Assembly: GCA_964636495.1 (NCBI GenBank)
Contig: CAZWSL010000004.1
Span: 62,001 to 126,000 of the forward strand
Direction: 5' to 3'
Length of the DNA stretch: 64,000 bases
Origin: Desulfobacula sp964636495
GTDB lineage: Bacteria; Desulfobacterota; Desulfobacteria; Desulfobacterales; Desulfobacteraceae
The notes beneath the pieces are model-generated. The model was given only the letters and a program-made list of their open reading frames with translations. It was not told where the DNA came from and ran no database searches. Below are positions 9,901 through 17,485 of this stretch, one piece after another. A program made the position numbers and the translations under genes. Numbering within the stretch: position 1 is the first letter of the stretch; every line of letters starts with the position of its first letter.

Positions 9901-10124
9901 AAGCCGAACTGACAGCAGAAGCAGGCAGAGATCCTGCTTATCTGGTGACAGCTCACATGGCTCTTGGAATTCAAGCAGAATCAAAAAATGATCCACAAAC
10001 GGCAATGAGACATTATAAGGAGGCACTTGGTTCCTACATGGATGACTGGATTGAATATGAATTTTCCCTGGAACGGATTAAAAAACTGCAGGTAAAAAAA
10101 CAGGCCTCAACAATTGTGGAGTAA
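6990..10124 (+). CDS. Zinc ribbon / degenerate protein kinase / membrane / trypsin-like protease / TPR fusion
   Basis: About 1044 residues. Order: zinc ribbon CRTCGQHVADKIIACPSCGG (4-25); Ser/Thr-kinase-like domain (about 30-275) recognisable by its C-lobe (QSDIWSLGKIFVEVLSG, DPDLRPRSMKQVAKTL); a membrane helix near 315-335 (FIMALLAAAGIITWF); a trypsin/HtrA-like protease with His394 (LTNRHVA), Asp488 (DDFAVLKI) and Ser565 (HSGNSGGPL); then a helical TPR-rich tail to the end. The kinase HRD loop is replaced (IPHLILDDII) and the DFG position reads DYK, so phosphotransfer looks lost. If the helix spans the membrane, protease and TPRs would be outside the cytoplasm. The ATG at 6990 is chosen over 6975 because AGGAGG lies five bases before it. 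Likely an envelope quality-control or signalling protease; substrates unknown. Confidence 0.85.
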   Translation: MKHCRTCGQHVADKIIACPSCGGDTINELSVIDGYRIDQVLHEGHGTILCRTTEISTGKPALIRIFKPDSGIDEKIADRLRRELEKLKTLPRDHFVSHFAICRSSEGLWYRVSEWNHTLSWGSLLASDRFKKPFKAIHLFTKIAQILDILHKKGHTIPHLILDDIIVIENSLHELDVKIDYKLSRFLNPLIDRPGPMLKKLLSCHPDILNNRPFDRQSDIWSLGKIFVEVLSGDHQTTDFHRKIEMLPLPDDIKVLFRIMLAEDPDLRPRSMKQVAKTLMRSTEDDFREAGKSHNISIFAAGRTINRLKTKLNLITFIMALLAAAGIITWFNLPIFEPSDEKTLENYANNYSKSMAFLMVEYQLTDQKRVVYKNRVEGSAFLADQEGYLLTNRHVACPWLEDNQLHFLINNLKLMGKFPDLNYALYLWFDGVKAFKRPPEKEAALELEDFYHLDTAFYTGGKHNLKIAGVARLPVKTRQLVKSPLKDDFAVLKIEKVPKGVTAIPMSENLDLKRLGKLTPVITLGFPLGHQTQENFVNTSVTRGHIRRTFDNLIQVDTSIHSGNSGGPLIDTSGKAIGIASRVAMSWTRGPIPFATQLPDMGMVLPISGAAAFIADLKSGKTKWRGGLDISVQSKIDAITQLAEDEKWEEAATAARNELKKSNDIRLIIAAGMMLFCTDDYLTAASYFKQALSMAPENMLAGYMLYLIDWFTNQPVYNPVKEKLLTLDWRSSMEFFGFLTQMLETSENRTSEISGGYYTLCEKSWILYNKALINEKYHHYENAEALLKKAVMAAGCDEWLYYLALARLKNLWNRQAVSQPQKESEDLIKQKQSEFLSSLKERRAVQVEKYKNLLPTLAMLDTGLHDPEKKLDLLKKLQKEKPENYNILASIAVYNVMNGFLEQSLDDCQKFIEIEGRENSTHLLINLLKPQILEMLGQKEEAFGAFNSFIKNTQNSWYRKIASCLTGKMTQAELTAEAGRDPAYLVTAHMALGIQAESKNDPQTAMRHYKEALGSYMDDWIEYEFSLERIKKLQVKKQASTIVE

Positions 10125-10136
10125 ATCGATATTGTG

Positions 10137-11180
10137 TCACAATTTTTCTATCCCGGCTGAGATCTCATTGTGAACCACAATAATATGGCTCAGATAATAA
10201 ACACTGCTCTGAATATATGGTATTCTGCCATATGTCTTATATACGCCTGTATCTCTTGTCCGGCTCAGACCTGCCTGGTATCCTGCAGCAGCTGCAAGGA
10301 TATTGCCGTTACGCGCCCTGAGATTCCTTGCCATCATCTTTACCATCGCAGGTACTGATTTGCTGTGTGTCAGCCGTTCATCAAACTGTTCAAAAAAAGC
10401 CGCATCCCTAAAAATATTTTTATCCTTTGTATTTGCCCTTATATATTCTCTATATCTATTTTTTGCTGTCTTCATTTTTTTATCAAATTCATCCAGTTTT
10501 TTCTCATATTGAAGATATTGTCCGGCATGTTTCATTTTTCCGGAGCATTTGTTTTGGGCAATAATTTCCAGACACTCCTGAAACGTCAGTTTTCCCGGCC
10601 TGCTATGTCTGCGGTATCTTCTCTTATTTTTCAGCAGCTGGTAATATCTGTCGGCCTCACCTGCATATTCAATAAGTTTATAGGGAGATTTTGAATGTTC
10701 AGGAAGGTCGCTTGCGCATAACATGCCATATTCATGTGCAGTGGGCTTTATAAACTGGCATACACCTGCAGCCAACGCGCTGGAAACAGTAAATTCATAA
10801 AAAAAAGACTCTATCATTATCTGAGCCACCAGCCAGACCGGGTCAACCGGATAAATATCCCTATATTTTTCTATGCCTGTTGCAATCCATTCTACAATGC
10901 TTTCCACTCTTTTTTCCAGATCGATCTCTTCAAATCTTTTACCCCATACCGGCAAATTTCTGTTGTGATACTTTTTTTTTATAAAATCAATCGTCGCGCA
11001 TACTAACCGGTATTTATCACGGGGGGTAAGAGATGGAGCATAATCTCTTGATAAAACAATGTTTACCCTGCCGGATGAATTTATTTGTTCTGCTTTCAAC
11101 TCAGTGGCAGCAAAAGCTGGCAAAAAAGATGAAGCTGCCACTGCTTTTATAAAATTTCTTTTATGTAGATCTTTTAACAT
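10137..11180 (-). CDS. Exported lytic transglycosylase (SLT-type)
   Basis: A 347-residue protein with a signal sequence of borderline Tat type (KRNFIKAVAASSFLPAFA). The lysozyme-like core is visible at about residues 110-165: WLVAQIMIESFFYEF holds the catalytic Glu of the ES motif, and AAGVCQFIKPTAHEYG corresponds to the GLMQIMPxTA motif. Near the C-terminus, ILAAAAGYQAGLSRTR matches the A-YNAG substrate-groove motif. A 90-residue basic, helical insertion (YYQLLKNKRRYRRHSR onward) separates these blocks. Such enzymes cleave peptidoglycan glycan strands. It converges on the protease fusion gene with only 12 bp between them. Confidence 0.82.
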   Translation of the reverse strand: MLKDLHKRNFIKAVAASSFLPAFAATELKAEQINSSGRVNIVLSRDYAPSLTPRDKYRLVCATIDFIKKKYHNRNLPVWGKRFEEIDLEKRVESIVEWIATGIEKYRDIYPVDPVWLVAQIMIESFFYEFTVSSALAAGVCQFIKPTAHEYGMLCASDLPEHSKSPYKLIEYAGEADRYYQLLKNKRRYRRHSRPGKLTFQECLEIIAQNKCSGKMKHAGQYLQYEKKLDEFDKKMKTAKNRYREYIRANTKDKNIFRDAAFFEQFDERLTHSKSVPAMVKMMARNLRARNGNILAAAAGYQAGLSRTRDTGVYKTYGRIPYIQSSVYYLSHIIVVHNEISAGIEKL

Positions 11181-11626
11181 AATCGTGCCTGCTGTATAAA
11201 TGATGCTATGCCATGCCGCATGCCATTACTGGAGACTTTCTCATAATGAGCCCCCTGCCCGTTTGCTGTGAAATACGAAAACAATAATCCTTGAAATATT
11301 CAATACTGCTCTTCTGCGGTTATCATTTTCATCCTTCTGCACGAAAACAGAATGACATTTTTGTAACGATCACTATTGGAACCGCAATCTGATATAATCA
11401 TTAAATATAGTTTGATCTGTCTGAATGCAAGGGAAATCTAAAATTGTGAAACAGCATGCACTCAGCCGTCTGCATCTCCTGTTGAGAATTGAGGTTGAAA
11501 ATATATTGCCAGACTCCTCTTTTACATGCTTTGAGTCATTACAATTTTCAATTCGCCTTGACTAAACAGATGCAAGACATATAAAAGGTTCATGAATATA
11601 AAACAGATATCCTCTGGAGATTTGGC
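11181..11626. other. Divergent intergenic region
   Basis: About 445 bp between divergent transglycosylase and agmatinase genes. AT-rich, presumably holding both promoters, but no element stands out. No gene or terminator seen. Confidence 0.5.
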
Positions 11627-12466
11627 ATGTTAAAGAAAAAAATCGATATATCCGGCTTGACTTCAGGAGGGATTGGTATTTTAGGAATCCCCTTTGACAG
11701 AAATTCATCTTACATGAAGGGGGCAGCCCTTGCACCCCGTAAAATTATGGAAGCACTTTTCTCTGAATCATCCAATTTATGGAGTGAAAACAGACTGGAT
11801 CTTGGCAGAGAAAAAAATTTGATTGACCTCGGGGATGTATTTAATTCAGATGACCAGCATAATGCCTTTGACAAGATCAGGGAAGCAACAGACAAAATTC
11901 TTGAAACAAAAGCAAAACTGATCTCGCTTGGCGGAGATCACTCCATTACCTATCCGATTATTCAATCCCATGCTCTGCACTACTCTTCTCTTAACATCCT
12001 TCATCTTGATGCACATCCCGATCTCTATGATAAATTTGATAACAATAAACATTCCCATGCAAGCCCCTTTGCAAGGATAATGGAAAACAAACTGGTTTCA
12101 AGACTTGTCCAGGTTGGAATCAGGACCATGAGCGGGCACCAGGATGAACAGGCCAGGCGCTTTGATGTGGAGGTGATTCACATGAAAGATCTGAACAGCA
12201 GTGCACGGTGGGAGCGGTTTGACGGCCCGATATATCTTTCCCTTGATCTGGACTGCCTTGATCCTGCTTTTGCACCGGGAGTCTCTCATCACGAGCCAGG
12301 AGGGATGACAACACGTCAGGTAATTGAAATAATTCAGAACCTTGAAGGCAGGCTGATCGGTGCTGATATTGTAGAGTACAATCCTGAAAGAGACCTCACA
12401 TCCATGACAGCGATGGTAGCGGCAAAGCTGCTAAAAGAGATTATTGCAAAAATGGTTGAACAGTGA
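11627..12466 (+). CDS. Agmatinase/arginase family ureohydrolase
   Basis: A 279-residue binuclear Mn2+ ureohydrolase. All metal-binding signatures are present: GGDHSITYP (His ligand), LHLDAHPDLYD (Asp-x-His-x-Asp ligands) and SLDLDCLDPAFAPGV (Asp-x-Asp ligands). Length and the DAHPDLYD form fit agmatinase (SpeB)-type enzymes better than classical arginase, but substrate cannot be fixed; guanidino acids are also possible. A GGAG site precedes the ATG. The next gene is a RocR-like sigma-54 activator in the same direction, so a nitrogen-compound sensing role for that regulator is plausible. Confidence 0.82.
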   Translation: MLKKKIDISGLTSGGIGILGIPFDRNSSYMKGAALAPRKIMEALFSESSNLWSENRLDLGREKNLIDLGDVFNSDDQHNAFDKIREATDKILETKAKLISLGGDHSITYPIIQSHALHYSSLNILHLDAHPDLYDKFDNNKHSHASPFARIMENKLVSRLVQVGIRTMSGHQDEQARRFDVEVIHMKDLNSSARWERFDGPIYLSLDLDCLDPAFAPGVSHHEPGGMTTRQVIEIIQNLEGRLIGADIVEYNPERDLTSMTAMVAAKLLKEIIAKMVEQ

Positions 12467-12631
12467 CAGTTCAAAACCATGCACTTTGATAATCGTATTC
12501 AGGTATGTTATAGTTTTTAACTGAATTATCTGTTTTAATTAAAAGATTTTAATTTAAGACTTATATTTTGCCGGACAGGTATAAAAACAATCAATTACGG
12601 GAGTGCTGCAAAACAGTATAAGGAATTCACC

Positions 12632-14131
12632 ATGTCTTTTTCTGAAACATCTAACCCGGCCAAATTTCTTGATATAGAAAACGTAAATTTTTTACCTGTT
12701 CTGAACCAGCTTGATGACGGGATAATTATTACCGATATTAATGGAACCATCCTTTTTTACAATCAGGCCCAGTCCAGAATAGATGGACTGGCACCTGAAG
12801 ATGTAATCGGACTCAAGGTGACGGATATCTATGAAATGACTGATCAGACCAGCATGGTAATGCTGGCAATTTACAGGAATACAGCCATACGGAACCGGAC
12901 ACTTCTTTACAGAACTATTTCAGGAAAAATAGCCAATACGGTCACAAGTGTTTATCCCATTTTCAATGGAGAAACCGTTGCAGGGGTAATATGCCTGGTA
13001 AAAGATTATGAACTGCTCTACCGCTCCACATCGATATCAACTATCACAGAAAACCGTCCAGACATGGGCAATGGTACCCAGTATACCTTTTCTGATCTTA
13101 TTGGAAGCGGAGAGGAGTTCCAGCGTGTGGTAGCAACGGCAAGAAAAGCGGCATTCTCTTCTTCCCCGGTTATGATTCAGGGAGAAACCGGTACCGGCAA
13201 GGAGCTTTTTTCACAATCCATTCACAATCAAAGCCCGCGCCGGAATCAAAATTTTTTAGCGATTAATTGTGCTGCAATTCCCCATGACCTGCTTGAGGGT
13301 ATTCTTTTTGGAACCACCAGGGGAACATACACCGGCTCCATTGACAAAACAGGGCTTTTTGAAACTGCCAATGGCGGCACCCTTTTCCTGGACGAAATTC
13401 TGGCAATGACTGTAGAGCTTCAGGCCAAACTGCTCAGAGTCATTCAGGAAAAACGTATCCGGCCCCTGGGATCATTAAGGGAAATACCGGTTGATGTCAA
13501 AATTATCAGTTCAATAAACCAGGACCCCCGTACCGCTATCCATGAGGGTCTTTTACGGACAGATCTCTTTTATCGTCTTGGCGTTGTGATGGTAAAACTG
13601 CCGCCTTTAAGGGAAAGAGCGGAAGATATGGATGATCTCATAAACCATTTTATTAAAAAACATAATGCCCGGCTGGGAACTCAGGTAAAAAACATCTCCA
13701 GGGAAGCCCTTGATCTGTTCAAGACTCACCAGTGGCCTGGCAATATCAGAGAACTGGAACATCTGATAGAAGGAGCCATGAATATTGCAGGCAGGGAAAA
13801 ACGTATTGGAATAGAGCATTTCACTCAAGGATTGAGCTGTCTGGAGCAGAATGACCTCTCCAGCAGAGAAACGGTTTTTTCTTCATCTAAAAGAAGTGTG
13901 AAATCCTCATATACTGAATCTGAACCTCTCCTGGATCCCGCTGCTTTTACAACCCTTGCCCAGCAGACTGCCATTCGTGAAAAAACAGCTGTAAAATCAG
14001 CCCTTGCTGCTTCTGGTGGTAATGTCACACTTGCAGCAAAACACCTGGGTATTTCACGACAGCTTCTCCACTATAAAATAAAAAAATATAAATTATTCAG
14101 AGCAGATTTTATAAAGCGCCCTATTGTTTAA
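12632..14131 (+). CDS. PAS-AAA-Fis sigma-54 activator with variant GAFTGA loop
   Basis: A 499-residue enhancer-binding protein. A PAS domain occupies about residues 20-125 (QLDDGIIITDINGTILFYN). The AAA+ domain has Walker A GETGTGKE (about 185-192) and Walker B GGTLFLDEI, with R-finger region RTDLFYRLGVV. The sigma-54-contact loop reads GTYTGS (about 231-236) rather than GAFTGA. A Fis-type helix-turn-helix ends the protein (NVTLAAKHLGISRQLLHYKI). The PAS-AAA-HTH layout is like RocR, the arginine-catabolism activator. It sits between an agmatinase gene and the methyltransferase operon, whose leader has a sigma-54-like promoter and A/T repeats, so it probably controls one or both. The effector of the PAS domain is unknown. 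Confidence 0.85.
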   Translation: MSFSETSNPAKFLDIENVNFLPVLNQLDDGIIITDINGTILFYNQAQSRIDGLAPEDVIGLKVTDIYEMTDQTSMVMLAIYRNTAIRNRTLLYRTISGKIANTVTSVYPIFNGETVAGVICLVKDYELLYRSTSISTITENRPDMGNGTQYTFSDLIGSGEEFQRVVATARKAAFSSSPVMIQGETGTGKELFSQSIHNQSPRRNQNFLAINCAAIPHDLLEGILFGTTRGTYTGSIDKTGLFETANGGTLFLDEILAMTVELQAKLLRVIQEKRIRPLGSLREIPVDVKIISSINQDPRTAIHEGLLRTDLFYRLGVVMVKLPPLRERAEDMDDLINHFIKKHNARLGTQVKNISREALDLFKTHQWPGNIRELEHLIEGAMNIAGREKRIGIEHFTQGLSCLEQNDLSSRETVFSSSKRSVKSSYTESEPLLDPAAFTTLAQQTAIREKTAVKSALAASGGNVTLAAKHLGISRQLLHYKIKKYKLFRADFIKRPIV

Positions 14132-14198
14132 AAAAATTTTTCATGTGAAAAAAATTTTTCTATTAAGTATTGAAAAAATAAAAAAATTTTTCTATTAA
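14130..14198. repeat. Three A7T5C repeats upstream of the methyltransferase operon
   Basis: The motif AAAAAAATTTTTC occurs three times, starting at 14130, 14148 and 14180. The second and third copies continue with TATTAA. The first overlaps the stop codon of the activator gene. Starts are 18 and 32 bp apart. The near-palindromic A-tract/T-tract units could be activator-binding sites or intrinsic bends 100-170 bp upstream of the candidate sigma-54 promoter, a usual distance for such enhancers. Confidence 0.5.
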
Positions 14199-14298
14199 AA
14201 AAAAAAGAAAACAGGCATAACAATATAAATATCAATAATTTTCTTGAATATCAACATGTTAGATTAGTATATAAAAATATCACCTTCAATAAGGCAAC

Positions 14299-14314
14299 TG
14301 GTATGCAACATGCA
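14299..14314 (+). promoter_or_regulatory. Candidate sigma-54 promoter of the mttB-corrinoid-methyltransferase operon
   Basis: TGGTAT-GCAAC-ATGCA keeps the invariant GG (14300-14301) and GC (14312-14313) in 12-bp register, but deviates from the consensus elsewhere. It lies about 170 bp before the first MttB-like gene and just after a sigma-54 activator gene. It overlaps a possible short ORF (14303-14383, 26 codons plus stop), so one of the two readings may be spurious. Confidence 0.45.
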
Positions 14315-14362
14315 GGATATAAAGTGTTACAGGAGGCCGGAAAAGCTCATGCCCTTGACAGG

Positions 14363-14384
14363 TTCAAGCAGTTGACAGCTTGAA
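14363..14384 (+). repeat. Inverted repeat in the leader of the first mttB-like gene
   Basis: Arms TTCAAGC (14363-14369) and GCTTGAA (14378-14384) with an 8-nt spacer form a perfect 7-bp stem about 100 nt before the start codon. It could be a leader hairpin or an operator. Confidence 0.4.
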
Positions 14385-14481
14385 AAAGATCTGCTCTGTT
14401 TCAGCTGAACCGCCCTTGATGTTTCACCGGCTGCCTGATATTGATGATTAATGCAAGATTACCCCTTAAAGGTGGAAAACA

Positions 14482-15903
14482 ATGTACGATAGAATGCAGG
14501 AATTAACAAAACATAACATGGAAAAGATTCATGATTCATCTATGAATCTTCTGAAAAACACCGGTATTTCGTTTAATAACAGTGAAGCACTTAACATCTT
14601 TAAAGAAAACAGATACAGGGTAGAGGACACAACAGTGTTCTTTGAGGAATCCGATATAATGAAAGCATTGGATACAGTACCTGAACAATTCACTGTACAT
14701 GCCAGAAACCCTGACAAGAGTGTTAAAATCGGTAAAAATGATTTTGTTTTTCTACCGGGATATGGAGCCCCCTTTGTGATGGATATCCAGGGGAACCAGT
14801 GCCAGGCCACCATGGAGGATTATGACAATTTCTGCAAACTGATACACACCTCTCCCCACATTGACATGAACGGCTGGATGATGGTGGAACCCTTTGACAT
14901 GCCCCATGAAACGGTACACCTGGATCTTAATCTTTCAAACATGCTCCTGTGTGACAAACCCTTTATGGGAAGCCCGGTATCAAGGGAAGGTGCCATGGAC
15001 GGAATTGAAATGGCTGCTATTCTCTGGGGAGGCAAAAAAAATATTATGGACAGGACGGTTTCTGTCTCTTTAATCAACTCCCTCTCTCCTCTCCAGTTTG
15101 CAGATGAAATGATAGGAGCCCTTATTGAACTGGCCCGCCACAATCAGGCATGTGTAGTAACTTCTCTTGTAATGGCCGGCGGTTCCGGCCCTGTTACCCT
15201 GGATGGGGTCATGGCATTGCAGAACGCCGAAATCCTGGCAGGCATCACGCTGACACAACTTGTAAGACCCGGAACTCCTGCGATCTATGGATCCTCATCC
15301 TCTGCCATGGACATGAAAACAGGCGCCCTTTCCATTGGTGCACCCGAGTTATCCAAAAATATTCACCTGGTTGCCCAGATGGCGCGCTTTTACAATCTTC
15401 CTGCCAGGTCCGGCGGAGGATTGACAGATTCCCTCTGTGCTGATGCCCAGGCAGGTGCAGAATCTGCCCTGGCACTCTCCACGGCTGCCAGGAGTGGAAT
15501 CAATTTTATCCTTCACTCCTGTGGTATCCTGGGCTCCTATATTGCCATGAGCTTTGAAAAATTCCTGATTGATGAAGAAGTGTGCGGAGTGGTAAAAAAT
15601 ATGTTCAAGCCCCTTGAACTTACAGATGATTCCATAGATATTGATATCATTAACGACGTCGGCATCGGCGGCCAGTATCTGACCCACCCGAAAACTTTTG
15701 CACTCTGCCGGACCCAGTTTTATACGCCATCACTCATGAACCGGAAAAATTTTGACGCCTGGACTAAAAACGGGAAAAAAAGAATTGACCAGGTAGCTCA
15801 GGACAGTGTAGCACAAAGGCTTGCTGCATATGAGACTCCAGACATAGATCCAGAAATTGAAAAACAATTAACCCAATATGTTGAAAAACGCAAAACTAAC
15901 TAA
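14482..15903 (+). CDS. MttB-family (non-pyrrolysine) amine methyltransferase, paralogue 1
   Basis: A 473-residue TIM-barrel-type methyltransferase of the trimethylamine methyltransferase (MttB) superfamily. Family-like blocks include the N-terminal helical segment HDSSMNLLKNTGISFNN, the central SLVMAGGSGPVTLDGVMALQNAEILAGI and ARSGGGLTDSLCADAQAGAESAL, and the C-terminal TPSLMNRKNFDAWTKNG. No in-frame TAG occurs, so it is of the non-pyrrolysine type that includes glycine betaine methyltransferase MtgB and the carnitine and proline betaine enzymes. It is followed by a corrinoid protein (11-nt gap) and a methyl-THF methyltransferase, a complete three-part methyl-transfer unit. The quaternary or tertiary amine used cannot be read from sequence. 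Confidence 0.87.
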   Translation: MYDRMQELTKHNMEKIHDSSMNLLKNTGISFNNSEALNIFKENRYRVEDTTVFFEESDIMKALDTVPEQFTVHARNPDKSVKIGKNDFVFLPGYGAPFVMDIQGNQCQATMEDYDNFCKLIHTSPHIDMNGWMMVEPFDMPHETVHLDLNLSNMLLCDKPFMGSPVSREGAMDGIEMAAILWGGKKNIMDRTVSVSLINSLSPLQFADEMIGALIELARHNQACVVTSLVMAGGSGPVTLDGVMALQNAEILAGITLTQLVRPGTPAIYGSSSSAMDMKTGALSIGAPELSKNIHLVAQMARFYNLPARSGGGLTDSLCADAQAGAESALALSTAARSGINFILHSCGILGSYIAMSFEKFLIDEEVCGVVKNMFKPLELTDDSIDIDIINDVGIGGQYLTHPKTFALCRTQFYTPSLMNRKNFDAWTKNGKKRIDQVAQDSVAQRLAAYETPDIDPEIEKQLTQYVEKRKTN

Positions 15904-15914
15904 AGGAGAAAAAA

Positions 15915-16547
15915 GTGACTGATTTTAATTCAATGACAGAAGCCCTCATTGCATGTGACGCAGCAAAAGTAACGCAGCTTGTAAATGCAGCCCTTGCAGA
16001 AAACATTCCTGCCAGCGACATTTTAAATAATGGACTGATTGCCGGAATGGACATTGTAGGTGAAAAAATGGAAAGCGGAGACATGTTTATTCCTGAAGTT
16101 CTCATGGCAGCCCAGGCCATGGCAGCGAGTGTTGAGATTCTCAAACCTCTTTTAGGAGAAGATGAATCTTCTGCAGCAGCCTCTGTAATAATCGGGACGG
16201 TTAAAGGAGATCTCCATGACATTGGTAAAAACCTTGTTGCCATGATGATGGAAAGTGCCGGCATGGAAGTTCACAACATTGGAGTCGATATTTCACCAGA
16301 AGATTTTGTGTCAGAAATCAAGAAAAAAAATGCACAGATTGTCTGTCTGTCAGCACTCCTGACAACTACCATGCCCATGATGAAACAGACTGTTGATGCA
16401 ATTGTGGAGTCAGGTCTGAGAGACACGGTTAAAATTCTTGTGGGCGGCGCACCCGTAACCCAGTCCTTTGCGGATGAAATCGGGGCCGACGGTTTTGCAG
16501 CAGATGCCGGTTCTGCTTCCAAGCTTGCAAAAACCTTTATTAATTAG
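15915..16547 (+). CDS. Corrinoid (methyltransferase-associated) protein
   Basis: A 210-residue MtbC/MttC-type protein. A four-helix cap domain (residues 1-85) is followed by a cobalamin-binding Rossmann domain with the base-off/His-on signature GDLHDIGKNLVAMMMESAG (D-x-H-x-x-G) near residue 97 and a downstream GGAPVTQSFADEIGADGF block. The His replaces the lower axial ligand of cobalt. It carries the methyl group between the preceding MttB-like enzyme and the following methyl-THF methyltransferase. A strong AAAGGAG site precedes the GTG start at 15915. It lies in the same operon as both partners. Confidence 0.92.
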   Translation: MTDFNSMTEALIACDAAKVTQLVNAALAENIPASDILNNGLIAGMDIVGEKMESGDMFIPEVLMAAQAMAASVEILKPLLGEDESSAAASVIIGTVKGDLHDIGKNLVAMMMESAGMEVHNIGVDISPEDFVSEIKKKNAQIVCLSALLTTTMPMMKQTVDAIVESGLRDTVKILVGGAPVTQSFADEIGADGFAADAGSASKLAKTFIN

Positions 16548-16578
16548 ACTGGACAGGTTTATAGAGGAGAACTGAAAC

Positions 16579-17379
16579 ATGTTTGAAGTAATAGGCGAAA
16601 GAATCAACACTTCACGAAAACTTGTCCAGGCTGCTGTGGCTGAAAAAGATGCAGGATACATTATTGATGATGTAACAAAACAGCAGGATGCCGGTGCCAA
16701 CTATATTGATGTCAATGCCGGTGCCAGGATCGGACATGAAACAGAAGATATGAAATGGCTGCTGGATACTATCCAGCCCATTGCAACTGTTCCACTGACC
16801 CTTGACAGCCCTGATCCGGCTGTTCTGGAAATGGCATTCAAGATGGTGGAAAAAACCCCCATGATCAACTCCATCAGTCTGGAAAAAGAGCGTTTTGATG
16901 CCATGATGCCTTTTCTTGAAGGAAAAGAGTGCAAGATCATAGCACTCTGTATGGATGATGCAGGTATGCCAGCCTCTTCTGACGACATCCTTGAACGCGC
17001 CACCCGTCTGGTAGAGGAGCTCAATCAAATCGGCATTCCCACATCTGCAATTTATGTAGATCCCCTGGTACAGCCCATCAGCACAGATATCAGCAAGGGA
17101 AACATGGTCCTTGATGCTGTACGATCCATTAAAGTCCGCTTCCCGGAAGTCCACATTACAGGCGGTCTGTCTAATATTTCCTACGGCCTGCCCCAGAGAA
17201 AAATTATCAATAGAACATTTGTTACCCTGATGATGGATGCTGGAATGGATTCTGCCATCATTGATCCTCTGGACTCAAAAATTATGGGTACCATACGGAC
17301 TGCTGATATGCTTCTTGGAAAAGATGATTTCTGTATGAATTTCCTGAAAGGTGTGCGTGCCGGAACCATTGAAAGTTAA
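16579..17379 (+). CDS. Methylcorrinoid:tetrahydrofolate methyltransferase (MtgA/AcsE-like)
   Basis: A 266-residue pterin-binding TIM barrel. Signatures are FEVIGERINTSRK at the N-terminus, AGANYIDVNAGAR (pterin site), PLTLDSPDPAVLEMAF, NSISLEKERFD and ITGGLSNISYGLPQR. The family includes AcsE and glycine-betaine-system MtgA, which transfer methyl groups between corrinoid proteins and tetrahydrofolate. As third gene after MttB and corrinoid protein it would deliver methyl groups into the THF (Wood-Ljungdahl) pathway. A GAGGAGA site precedes the ATG. An intrinsic terminator follows 20 bp after the stop, marking the end of the operon. Confidence 0.9.
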   Translation: MFEVIGERINTSRKLVQAAVAEKDAGYIIDDVTKQQDAGANYIDVNAGARIGHETEDMKWLLDTIQPIATVPLTLDSPDPAVLEMAFKMVEKTPMINSISLEKERFDAMMPFLEGKECKIIALCMDDAGMPASSDDILERATRLVEELNQIGIPTSAIYVDPLVQPISTDISKGNMVLDAVRSIKVRFPEVHITGGLSNISYGLPQRKIINRTFVTLMMDAGMDSAIIDPLDSKIMGTIRTADMLLGKDDFCMNFLKGVRAGTIES

Positions 17380-17398
17380 ATAGCCTTAAGAACCAGGT

Positions 17399-17440
17399 AA
17401 AAATCCCGGCAGATTCAGTTTACCGGGATTTTTATTTTTT
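17399..17440 (+). terminator. Intrinsic terminator after the methyltransferase operon
   Basis: Perfect 11-bp stem, AAAAATCCCGG (17399-17409) with CCGGGATTTTT (17423-17433), 13-nt loop, followed by a T-rich run ATTTTTT. The A-tract and T-tract symmetry could allow function on both strands. Confidence 0.9.
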
Positions 17441-17485
17441 AAACAGATACAGCAGTAAATTCAAATCAGATCGGGAAAAGAGCTT

